Below, piece by piece: positions 30,095 to 37,813 of a DNA stretch of 64,000 nucleotides (within the stretch, counting starts at the first letter, position 1; each line of letters begins with the position of its first letter). Under the pieces are notes generated by a model. The model searched no databases and had not been told where the DNA came from. It saw only the letters and a list, made by a program, of their open reading frames with translations. Made by a program: the position numbers and the translations under genes. Source of the DNA: an uncultured bacterium (GTDB taxonomy: Bacteria; Krumholzibacteriota; Krumholzibacteriia; LZORAL124-64-63); the NCBI GenBank assembly GCA_937864225.1, contig CALMJK010000009.1:45646-109645 (forward strand). Reading direction: 5' to 3'.

Positions 30095-30113
30095 TGCGGG
30101 CCAAGGCGCGCGC

Positions 30114-31160
30114 TCAAACCTTGCGGAGCTTGGCCAGGCGCGCGTTTTGCGCCCGGTAGAGGCAGTGGGGGAAGGCCGCGCGGACGTCGTCGGTGTGGGC
30201 CAGCACCGAGCCGCGGCAGGCGCCGTGGCAGGCGGCGAAGTTGTCGCAGGTGCGGCAGGGCGCGGCGATGGTCTCCCGCGGAAAATTCGCCATGGCCAGC
30301 ATCTGGGGCAGTTGCCAGATCTCCTCCAGGGGCCGCTGGCGCACGTTGCCGACCCGGAACTGCTCGTACGAGAGCGCGGTGCAGGGGTAGACGTCGCCGT
30401 TGGCCTTCAGATAGAGCGTCTTCACTCCCGCGACACACGTGTGGAAGCCAAAGTCGGGGGGCACCGGGCCGAAGCCCACGTCGAAGGTCATGACGAGCGA
30501 CGGGTCTTCCTGGGTCTCCTTGACGAAGTCCAGCACGTCCGCCACCGCGTCGCGCAGGAGCAGCCGCTCCTTGATCCGGTCCTGCCGCCCGCGGCCGGTC
30601 GGCGTGAAGCCGCAGAAACGGATTGCGTCCACGCCCACGCGCTTGCCCAGCGCGATCATCTCGCGCGCGTCGGCCAGGTTCTCCCGGCCCACCACGCACG
30701 CCATGAAAACGCGCGCGCCCAACTCCTTGGCCGTTTGCAGAGCCTGCACGATCCGGTGGAACTCCTCGTCGGTCGTGCCGCGGATCCGGCGGTTCATCTC
30801 CGGCGTGGAGCCGTCGAGGCTGATCTGCATGGTGTGGCAGCCGGCCTGCATCAACTTCGCCGCGCGCTCGCGGCTCAGCAGCACGCCGTTGGTGGTGATG
30901 TTGCTGCGAATCCCCCGGGACCAGGCGTACTCGGTCAACTCTTCCAGGTCCTGGCGCAGGAGCGGCTCGCCGCCGGTCCAGCCGATCATCTCGACGCCGA
31001 TGGCGGCCAGGGAATCGATGACGCGCCGGCACTGCTCGGTCGTCAGCTCGTCGCCGCGGCCCTTGCCGGCCGCGGTGAAGCAGTGGAAGCAGTGCAGGTT
31101 GCACTGGTTGGTGATCTCCCAGCCGATGATCTCGGGTTTGCGCTCGTCCGTCGTGGTCAT
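30114..31160 (-). CDS. Radical SAM/SPASM peptide-modifying enzyme (second of two)
   Basis: A 348-residue radical SAM enzyme. The cluster motif CNLHCFHC (C20, C24, C27) opens the barrel, followed by the GWTGGEPLLR SAM-binding motif and SLDGSTPEMN. The C-terminal SPASM region has cysteines in FHTCVAGVKTLYL, GDVYPCTALS and the cluster APCRTCDNFAACHGACRG, consistent with auxiliary iron-sulfur clusters. It resembles PqqE-, AlbA- and haem-d1/AhbD-type enzymes that modify peptides or tetrapyrroles. It lies 40 bases after the first radical SAM gene and downstream of three short peptide genes, so a role in peptide maturation is the best inference. Confidence 0.88.
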   Translation of the reverse strand: MTTTDERKPEIIGWEITNQCNLHCFHCFTAAGKGRGDELTTEQCRRVIDSLAAIGVEMIGWTGGEPLLRQDLEELTEYAWSRGIRSNITTNGVLLSRERAAKLMQAGCHTMQISLDGSTPEMNRRIRGTTDEEFHRIVQALQTAKELGARVFMACVVGRENLADAREMIALGKRVGVDAIRFCGFTPTGRGRQDRIKERLLLRDAVADVLDFVKETQEDPSLVMTFDVGFGPVPPDFGFHTCVAGVKTLYLKANGDVYPCTALSYEQFRVGNVRQRPLEEIWQLPQMLAMANFPRETIAAPCRTCDNFAACHGACRGSVLAHTDDVRAAFPHCLYRAQNARLAKLRKV

Positions 31161-31200
31161 GTCGCGCCCACCAGGTTTTGCCGGCTTCTGGCGCCGCCGG

Positions 31201-32532
<1,332 letters not shown>

Positions 32533-32586
32533 GAATCCTCGGACGCGGCGGCGCTCGCCTGGCCGCGCGTGTTGGGCCTGAACATG

Positions 32587-32620
32587 CGATGCGCCGGTCC
32601 CCCTCGGGGCCGGCGCATCG
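32587..32620 (-). terminator. Strong hairpin between peptide gene 1 and the radical SAM genes
   Basis: An 11-bp perfect stem (CGATGCGCCGG / CCGGCGCATCG) with a further GC-rich apical part, beginning 17 bases after the stop of the first peptide gene and ending 55 bases before the maturase start. No U tract follows, so it probably acts as a partial terminator or RNA-stabilising hairpin that keeps enzyme expression below precursor expression. Confidence 0.5.
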
Positions 32621-32636
32621 CGGAGCGAGCCAGCGC

Positions 32637-32750
32637 TCAGTCGATCTTGTCGTTGTACTTGCCGCAGATGATCAGGTACGGGCCCTTGGCTGCGCACCAG
32701 ACGATGTTCGTGGACTTCGTCTCGAAGCCGGGCAGGGAAAGCAGCTTCAT
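32637..32750 (-). CDS. Radical-SAM-modified peptide precursor 1 (LPGFE family)
   Basis: A 37-residue peptide gene, nearest to the maturase. It begins MKLLSLPGFETK and the C-terminal part reads VWCAAKGPYLIICGKY, ending in NDKID. Shared with its two neighbours are MKL at 1-3, LPGFE at 6-10, Pro24, an aromatic at 25, Ile27-Ile28 and Cys29; with precursor 2 it also shares Trp18-Cys19-Ala-Ala-Lys-Gly. The ribosome site AGGAGG is seven bases before ATG 32750. Leader at 1-15 and core from about 16 on is inferred from the conservation pattern. The stop is TGA (32639-32637). The family is not one I can name. Confidence 0.85.
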   Translation of the reverse strand: MKLLSLPGFETKSTNIVWCAAKGPYLIICGKYNDKID

Positions 32751-32788
32751 CGGACAGCCTCCTGTTGAGGAATCAAAACTGGCTCAAA

Positions 32789-32818
32789 AGCGTACATGTG
32801 TTTGCGCCGGCGCGTCAA
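32789..32818 (-). promoter_or_regulatory. Promoter of precursor gene 1
   Basis: Minus strand TTGACG (32818-32813), 18-base spacer, TACGCT (32794-32789). The same spacing and the GGCGCAAA-like spacer are seen before the two sister genes. The -10 box ends 38 bases before the ATG. Confidence 0.65.
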
Positions 32819-32858
32819 GAGCGCTGGCGCAGATCTGACGCCGTGCCGCGCACGCCGA

Positions 32859-32886
32859 AGCCCCCGCCCTGCGCAGGGCGGGGGCT
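32859..32886 (-). terminator. Hairpin after precursor gene 2
   Basis: A perfect GC-rich stem GCCCCCGCCC / GGGCGGGGGC with a six-base TGCGCA loop, about 50 bases downstream of the precursor 2 stop and upstream of the precursor 1 promoter. It separates the two transcription units. A T run (CGTTTT) follows only on the plus strand. Confidence 0.55.
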
Positions 32887-32936
32887 CGTTTTGGTGCACG
32901 CGCCGCATCCGGCGGCGCGCCCGTGCAGAACCTGGC

Positions 32937-33047
32937 CTACGGCACGACCAGCAGCCTGCTGCAGATGATGTAGAACGGGCCCTTGGCCGCGCACCAGTTG
33001 ATCTGCGACGACTTCACCTCGAAGCCCGGTAGGGAAATCAGCTTCAT
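32937..33047 (-). CDS. Radical-SAM-modified peptide precursor 2 (LPGFE family)
   Basis: A 36-residue peptide gene. It begins MKLISLPGFEVKSSQ and continues INWCAAKGPFYIICSR, ending LLVVP. It matches precursor 1 at MKL, SLPGFE, Lys12-Ser13, Ile16, WCAAKGP (18-24) and IIC (27-29), while the tail after Cys29 is different. ATG 33047 has AGGAGG seven bases upstream; the stop is TAG. Conserved tryptophan and two cysteines (Cys19, Cys29) are the likely modification sites. Monocistronic layout with its own promoter suggests strong expression. Confidence 0.85.
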   Translation of the reverse strand: MKLISLPGFEVKSSQINWCAAKGPFYIICSRLLVVP

Positions 33048-33085
33048 GGACCAGCCTCCTGGGTGTGGGGTGAGCGTGAGAGGCA

Positions 33086-33115
33086 AGTGTACGATTTTTT
33101 GCACAAAGGGGTCAA
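33086..33115 (-). promoter_or_regulatory. Promoter of precursor gene 2
   Basis: Minus strand TTGACC (33115-33110), 18-base spacer ending in GCAAAAAATCG, TACACT (33091-33086). The spacer shares GCAAAAAATCG with the precursor 3 promoter exactly. The -10 ends 38 bases before the ATG. Confidence 0.7.
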
Positions 33116-33173
33116 GCGCTTTGCGCGCAAAGCGCGGGCGCGGCATAACAGGGCGGGTCCTGTCCTAAAGCCC

Positions 33174-33204
33174 GAGCCCCCATCCTCCAGGAGGACGGGG
33201 GCTC
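33174..33204 (-). terminator. Terminator of precursor gene 3
   Basis: Minus-strand hairpin with GAGCCCCC pairing to GGGGGCTC and an inner TCCTC/GAGGA stem, followed by GGGCTTTAGG. It lies about 74 bases after the precursor 3 stop and before the precursor 2 promoter. Confidence 0.6.
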
Positions 33205-33277
33205 CCGTCGCGGATCGCGGGCGAAAGGCCGCGCGATCGCCGCCCGCCACGGCGGGCGCCGGCGGCAAGGACTGGGG

Positions 33278-33400
33278 CTACGGCTTGTGCGGCCCCTTGA
33301 TGAAATACACCATGCAGATGATGTAGTACGGGGAATCGGCAGAGGAAAGGAGCTTCTGCGACCCTTCCATCTCGAATCCCGGGAGCGCGACCAGCTTCAT
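33278..33400 (-). CDS. Radical-SAM-modified peptide precursor 3 (divergent LPGFE family)
   Basis: A 40-residue peptide gene, farthest from the enzymes. It starts MKLVALPGFEMEGSQ, then KLLSSADSPYYIICMVYF and ends IKGPHKP. It keeps MKL, LPGFE, Pro24, aromatic 25, Ile27-Ile28 and Cys29 of its sisters at the same positions, but has no Trp18 or Cys19; Leu-Ser replaces them. So Cys29 with its hydrophobic surroundings is the only cysteine common to all three. ATG 33400 has a GGAGG seven bases upstream; the stop is TAG. It may give a differently cross-linked product or be a decaying copy. Confidence 0.82.
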   Translation of the reverse strand: MKLVALPGFEMEGSQKLLSSADSPYYIICMVYFIKGPHKP

Positions 33401-33435
33401 GAAACCGCCTCCTGTTGTGGGGTGGACCGAGCACC

Positions 33436-33465
33436 AGCGTACGATTTTTTGCGCCAGGGTGTCAA
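33436..33465 (-). promoter_or_regulatory. Promoter of precursor gene 3
   Basis: Minus strand TTGACA (33465-33460), 18-base spacer ending in GCGCAAAAAATCG, TACGCT (33441-33436), 35 bases before the ATG. The -35 box overlaps the stop codon of the lipoprotein gene that ends at 33462. Confidence 0.7.
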
Positions 33466-33917
33466 GAACCCTCGCGCACGAAGAGCAGGTTGAGCGTCGC
33501 CTGTTCGGGCGTGCCGTCGTCGTCGAAATCGTACTCCACGCTGGCGCCGCTCAAGCCCAGGCTGTCGCCGGAGAGCGCGACGTCGAATTGCCAGGAAAAC
33601 GGCATGCCCTCCGGCGTCAGGCTCAAGGTCTCGCCGCCCAGCGTCCACGTTCCGTTCGTCGTGAATGACGCCTCGGCCGGGGGCGTGACGACGAATTCGA
33701 AATCGCCGCCCTCGCCCAGCGTGAGCGTGACGCTCCCGCCGAGTGCGACCAGATCGACCGCGGTGTTCGGCGGCTCGCTCATCACGTACTCGGCCTTGGT
33801 GGCGTTCCAGGTGCCCGTGATCTCTTCCGGCGCCGGCCCGGACGGCTCGTCGTCTCCGCATCCCGCGACCGCGCCGAACAGCAGCGCCAGCGCGCAGACT
33901 GGCCAATTCGTGCGCAT
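33462..33917 (-). CDS. Small lipocalin-like lipoprotein of unknown function
   Basis: A 151-residue lipoprotein with signal and lipobox (LLFGAVAGCGDD), a Pro/Glu/Ser linker, then about 115 residues of predicted beta strands beginning EITGTWNATKAEYV and alternating hydrophobic residues, a pattern of single-domain lipocalin-like or META-like beta-barrels. The loop VEYDFDDDGTPEQ could bind calcium. ATG 33917 is preceded by GGGGGGCGA. It is upstream of the peptide genes on the same strand, but each of those has its own promoter, so a functional link is open. Confidence 0.72.
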   Translation of the reverse strand: MRTNWPVCALALLFGAVAGCGDDEPSGPAPEEITGTWNATKAEYVMSEPPNTAVDLVALGGSVTLTLGEGGDFEFVVTPPAEASFTTNGTWTLGGETLSLTPEGMPFSWQFDVALSGDSLGLSGASVEYDFDDDGTPEQATLNLLFVREGS

Positions 33918-34228
33918 GTTCGCCCCCCTCCAGGCTGAAGTGAACCGGGGCGCATTCTAAGCCAGCCGGCCGCCCGCCTCAAGGGCCGGGACGCGCGCGT
34001 CCGCTGATGGGCCGTGCGCCGGCGCGCGATCTCCTTGTGTTTCGCTGGGCGTTTCAAGACGCGACAAGGCCGACAACGTGGGCCGCTCGGCACTTCGCGC
34101 GCACTCCAAACGCCGAGGGTGATACACTTCCTGCCTCGCCCAGCGTGGCCATCGATGGGGGACGACGGCCGCTTGGCCCGCTCGCACGCGCGGCCGCCGA
34201 GTGATCTTCAGCACAAGGGGGAAGTGCC
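33918..34228. other. Divergent intergenic region, no gene seen
   Basis: About 310 bases between the minus-strand lipoprotein and the plus-strand hydrolase-like lipoprotein. I see a small inverted repeat (GCGT-TTCAAG-ACGC) in its middle and the ribosome site AAGGGGGAAG before 34229. No convincing -35/-10 pair or small gene was found; promoters in both directions must lie here. Confidence 0.6.
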
Positions 34229-35686
34229 ATGAGAAGACTCTTGGTGGGGGGAGCCTTGCTGGCGGTCGGGCTGTTGACGCTCGGCTGCAGCCGGGACCTG
34301 GGCGTCGAGCCAGCGGGGATGTCGGACCTGGATCAGCTCGCCGCCATGGAACTGAACGCGCGCGTGGCGGCGATGCGCTTCGTCGAGAGCGCGGGCTGGG
34401 AGAAGGACCCGCAGGCGTGGGCAGAGGCGACCGCGGCCGTGGCGAAGAGTTCAACGGATACCGACTGGCAATGTTTCTTCGGCGCCAGCCGCGAGGTGAT
34501 CGTGGATGACGTGGTGCATTATTGGATGAACGTGATCGTGACAACGACAGGAGACCAGATCCGCCTGCACAGGGTCGTGCGCGAGATCAAGCCCTGGGAG
34601 CCGATCAAAACGGACGACGCGCTTGTCCTTTGCCACGGCGATCTGAAGGACTTCGAGGGGATGTTCATGCCGGGCCAGTTCTCGCCGAATCTGCCCGACG
34701 ATTTCGGGTTCGCCGTCTATCTCGCGCGCAACAACGTGGACGTGTTTGGGATCGACCAGGCCTGGAATCTCGTGCCGGCCGAGCAGACGGATTTCTCGAC
34801 GTTCCAGGATTGGGGCATCGAGCGGGAAATGCTGAATCTCTCCACCGCTTGCATGGGAGCCCGAAACATTCGCTACCACACCGGGCAGGGCCTCGACAAG
34901 ATACTGCTGCTGGGTTACAGCAGCGGCGCCGTGACAGGCTACGCGCTTCTCAATGCACAGACCCAATGGGCTGAAACAAACCAAAGTGTCAGAGGGTTCA
35001 TCGCCGCGGATCTTGGAATCAAGTCGGACGACCCGGCTTGCATCGAATCCTTTATGGGGTACTACAATTATTACAAATCGCTGTATGACGCCGGGCAGTA
35101 CCAGGATCCACTGATCTTCCGGGATGTCGCGCTGAGGGCGCGGACCGATCCCGACGGGGAGTCGGTTTATATTCCGGGCCTGACCAACCTGCAATGCGCC
35201 CTGTTCTTCGGCGGCGGGGAGATCTTCCCGCCCATGACGACGCACTACCACGCCCCGATCCTGGCGGACGGCCTGCCGGTGGGCTTCCAGTACGTCACCG
35301 TCGACCAGTGGCTCGACTTCCTCGAGAACACGGCCGCATACGAGCCGATTCTCTTCGAGCTCGAGTACTGCGCATTGCTCGCCGGCCTGGACAGCCCCTA
35401 CGACGATCATCTGGCGCAGGTGACCATGCCCGTGCTGGACATCGGCGCCGCCGGGGGCATTGGCCCCTACACGGCGGCCACGGTCGGCTATCTGGGCAGC
35501 ACCGACGTCACGCAGCTGTACGTTTCAACCAATGCCGATCCGGTGCTCGATTACGGCCACATCGACATCTTCACGGGCGACAACGCGGAGCATTTGGTCT
35601 GGAAGCCGATCCTGGACTGGGTACGGGCGCACGCGGCGACGCGCGGCGGCAGCAGCCGCGCCGTGGCGTGCATGGACACGCCGTAG
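34229..35686 (+). CDS. Exported alpha/beta-hydrolase-like lipoprotein
   Basis: A 485-residue envelope protein. The signal ends in the lipobox LLTLGCSRD. The nucleophile elbow LGYSSGAVTGYALL fits Gly-x-Ser-x-Gly, preceded by a VLCHGDLKD strand-loop, and DYGHIDIF near the C-terminus supplies the candidate catalytic histidine; the acid could be the aspartate in MPVLDIGAAGG. The family is not one I can name, and substrate (ester, peptide or lipid) is unknown. Base composition in 34500-35150 is lower in GC and contains more AT-rich codons than its neighbours, which may mark more recent acquisition. Confidence 0.7.
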   Translation: MRRLLVGGALLAVGLLTLGCSRDLGVEPAGMSDLDQLAAMELNARVAAMRFVESAGWEKDPQAWAEATAAVAKSSTDTDWQCFFGASREVIVDDVVHYWMNVIVTTTGDQIRLHRVVREIKPWEPIKTDDALVLCHGDLKDFEGMFMPGQFSPNLPDDFGFAVYLARNNVDVFGIDQAWNLVPAEQTDFSTFQDWGIEREMLNLSTACMGARNIRYHTGQGLDKILLLGYSSGAVTGYALLNAQTQWAETNQSVRGFIAADLGIKSDDPACIESFMGYYNYYKSLYDAGQYQDPLIFRDVALRARTDPDGESVYIPGLTNLQCALFFGGGEIFPPMTTHYHAPILADGLPVGFQYVTVDQWLDFLENTAAYEPILFELEYCALLAGLDSPYDDHLAQVTMPVLDIGAAGGIGPYTAATVGYLGSTDVTQLYVSTNADPVLDYGHIDIFTGDNAEHLVWKPILDWVRAHAATRGGSSRAVACMDTP

Positions 35687-35731
35687 CCGTCGCTCGCTCC
35701 TAAGAGGGCGAGGCCGTCCAGCTTGCCGCAC

Positions 35732-35760
35732 GGGGCCCCCGCCGCGAGGGCGGGGGCCCC
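35732..35760. terminator. Bidirectional terminator hairpin
   Basis: GGGGCCCCCGCC and GGGCGGGGGCCCC form a 12-bp stem around a GCGA loop between the convergent hydrolase-like gene and selD. It lacks a long T run on either side but is the only stable structure in this 98-base gap. Confidence 0.55.
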
Positions 35761-35784
35761 GTCGTCGCAGGACGGGGGCCGAGG

Positions 35785-36843
35785 TCACGCGAAGCGCAGC
35801 AGCGGTTCTGCGGCGCCGCGCGGGCAGACCTCGCCGATCACCGCGGCGCAGGGCGCGCCGGCGGCCAGGATGGCGTCCACGAGCTCGGCGCAGCGCGGCG
35901 CCGGCACGGCCACGAGCAGCCCGCCCGAGGTCTGCGGGTCGTTGAGCAGGCCGCGCATGCCGTCGCTCAGGCCCGGCGCGTAGCTCACGTGCGGGCCGGT
36001 CCAGTCGTCGTTGGCCTGCGTGCCGCCGCAGGTGTGGCCCGCGGCGCACAGTTCGACGGCGCTGGGCAGCAGGGGCAGCGCGCCGGTGTCGATCGCGAGC
36101 GCGACGCCCGCGCCGCGCGCCATCTCGAGGGCGTGGCCGGTCAGGCCGAAGCCGGTGACGTCGGTGGCGGCCGTGGCGCCGTGCTCGTGCAGGATCTCGC
36201 CGGCGCGGTTGAGCGCGGCCATGGTCTGCACCAGCGCGCGGTAGCCCGCCGAGCCCGGCGGCAGCAGGCCCTTCTTGTGGGCGGCCGCGAGCGCGCCCGT
36301 ACCGAGCGGCTTGGTGAGCACGATACGATCGCCGGGGCGCGCGGTGCTGTTGCGCAGGACGCGGTCGGGGTGGACGAGGCCGGTGACCGACAGGCCGAAC
36401 TTCACCTCGGCGTCGCGCACCGTGTGTCCGCCCGCCACGGCCACGCCCGCCTCGGCGCACTTGGCGGCCGCGCCCGCCAAGATCGCGCCCAGCGCCGCGG
36501 GCGGCAGCTCGGCCTGCGGATAGCCGCAGAGGTTGAGCGCGACAAGGGGTCGTCCGCCCATCGCCCAGACGTCGCTGAGGGAGTTGGCGGCGGCGACGGC
36601 GCCGAAGTCCTCCGGCACGTCCACCACCGGCGTGATGAAGTCGGCCGTCACGACCAGGGCGCGCTGGGCGTCGAGACGGTAGACCCCTGCGTCGTCCGCT
36701 TTCTCGAACCCCACGAGCAGGGCCGGGTCGGCGGTGAATTGCACGCCAGCGAGCACGCGGGCCAGGTCCCCCGGCCCGAGCTTGGCCGCTCAGCCGGCGC
36801 TCTTGGCGTAGCGCGTCAGGCGCGTCTCATCACCGGGCAGCAT
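35785..36843 (-). CDS. selD: Selenide, water dikinase, selenocysteine-containing (SelD)
   Basis: SelD (352 aa) makes selenophosphate from selenide and ATP for selenocysteine and selenouridine synthesis. The gene reads from ATG 36843 through an in-frame TGA at 36792-36790 (codon 18). The peptide around it is YAKSAG-U-AAKLGPGDL, aligning the TGA with catalytic Cys17 of E. coli SelD and keeping the essential lysine three residues later. Downstream motifs TADFITPVVDVPEDFG, NSLSDVWAMGGRPL, GGHTVRDAEVKFGLS, TDVTGFGLTGHALEMA and DPQTSGGLLVAV are intact. Automatic gene callers would start at 36756 and lose the active site. The ATG follows the stop of the SPFH gene by two bases. Confidence 0.9.
36758..36792 (-). 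promoter_or_regulatory. Selenocysteine UGA codon and candidate bacterial SECIS hairpin in selD
   Basis: After TGA (36792-36790) there is an 11-base spacer and then CGGGCC, a nine-base GGGGGACCT loop and GGCCCG (36778-36758). Spacing and size match bacterial SECIS elements that bind SelB. The apical bases were judged by eye only. Confidence 0.6.
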
Positions 36844-36845
36844 GT

Positions 36846-37781
36846 TCACCTCCCCGCGGGTCCCTGGCCGTAGGAACCGGGGCGCGGCGGCGGTTCGTCG
36901 GGCCGGCCCTCGCCGGGGCCGCCGGCGCGACGCGGCAGCGGCAGCACGCCGGCGAGATCGCCGATCACGTTGATCAGCTCGCCGTCGGCCGGCACCACGA
37001 TCTTGGTGTTGTGGGCGAGCGAGCGCTCGAGCACCTCGAGGCGCTTCAGGAGCTGCGCGTTGCCCACGAAGTACTGGTTCGCCGCCTCGTTGATCAGCTT
37101 GATCGCCTGCGCCTCGCCCTCGGCCTCCAGGACGCGCGCCTGCTTCACGCCGTCGGCCTTCTTGATCTCGGCGCGACGGGCGCCGTCCGCGACGGTCTCG
37201 GTCGCGGTCGCGAAGTCGACGGCGGCGATCTTCTCGTTCTCCGCCTTGACGACCTTGTTCATGGTCTCCTGGACGTCCTTGGGCGGATCGATCTCCTTGA
37301 GCTCCGTGCGCACGATGTCGATGCCCCAGTTCGCGGTCTCCTTGCGCAGCGTCTTCTGCAGCTCGTCGTTGATCCGGCCGCGCTCGCTGTTGGCCGACTT
37401 CAGGGTCATCGTGCCGATGATGTTGCGCAGGGTCGTGCGGGCCAGGTTGACGATCTGGTAGTGGTAGTTGTTCACGAAGTACTGGGAGTTCTTCACGCTC
37501 TCCTCGTCGTCCTTGACCTTGAAGTAGACCTGGGCGTCGACGCGGGCGTTGAGGTTGTCGTTGGTGATGATCTCCTGCGGCTCGGCGTCGACCATGGTCT
37601 CGGTGATGTTGACCTGGTACAGGCGGTCGATGACCGGAATGACCCAGTTGAAGCCCGGCGAGGCGAAGCGCTGGTAGCGCCCGAGCCTCTCCACCAGGCC
37701 GCGATGCGTCGGCCTCACGATGCGGATGCCGCACAAGAACAGCACGACGAACAGAACCGCCGCCAGGGCCGCGTAGTTCAT
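36846..37781 (-). CDS. SPFH/Band 7 stomatin-like membrane protein
   Basis: A 311-residue stomatin/paraslipin-type protein. One N-terminal helix (ALAAVLFVVLFLCGIRIV) anchors it, followed by the SPFH domain (HRGLVERLGRYQRFASPGF, then QEIITNDNLNARVDAQVYF) and a coiled coil rich in Ala/Glu (ETVADGARRAEIKKADG). It ends in a proline-rich tail. Such proteins form large ring-like membrane scaffolds and usually pair with an NfeD protein, which is not seen here. ATG 37781 follows GGGAGAGG. Its stop is two bases before selD, so the two are co-transcribed. Confidence 0.92.
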   Translation of the reverse strand: MNYAALAAVLFVVLFLCGIRIVRPTHRGLVERLGRYQRFASPGFNWVIPVIDRLYQVNITETMVDAEPQEIITNDNLNARVDAQVYFKVKDDEESVKNSQYFVNNYHYQIVNLARTTLRNIIGTMTLKSANSERGRINDELQKTLRKETANWGIDIVRTELKEIDPPKDVQETMNKVVKAENEKIAAVDFATATETVADGARRAEIKKADGVKQARVLEAEGEAQAIKLINEAANQYFVGNAQLLKRLEVLERSLAHNTKIVVPADGELINVIGDLAGVLPLPRRAGGPGEGRPDEPPPRPGSYGQGPAGR

Positions 37782-37813
37782 GTCCTCTCCCTCCCCGGCG
37801 CCGCGCCGCGGCG

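Noticed and set aside
32640..33047. WCAAK in precursors 1 and 2 as a streptide-type Lys-Trp cross-link motif
   Set aside because: Streptide needs Lys-x3-Trp; here the order is Trp-x3-Lys, so membership of that family is not supported, though a related chemistry remains possible.
32637..33465. Apparent repeat array that could be taken for a CRISPR or repeat cluster
   Set aside because: The repeated blocks are paralogous genes with promoters at irregular 300-350 base spacing and preserved reading frames; there are no short direct repeats with uniform spacers and no cas genes.
36756..36757. SelD as an N-terminally truncated pseudogene starting at 36756
   Set aside because: Upstream of the TGA the frame continues with family-like residues to a good ATG directly after the SPFH gene, and the TGA falls exactly at the catalytic cysteine, which fits selenocysteine far better than decay.
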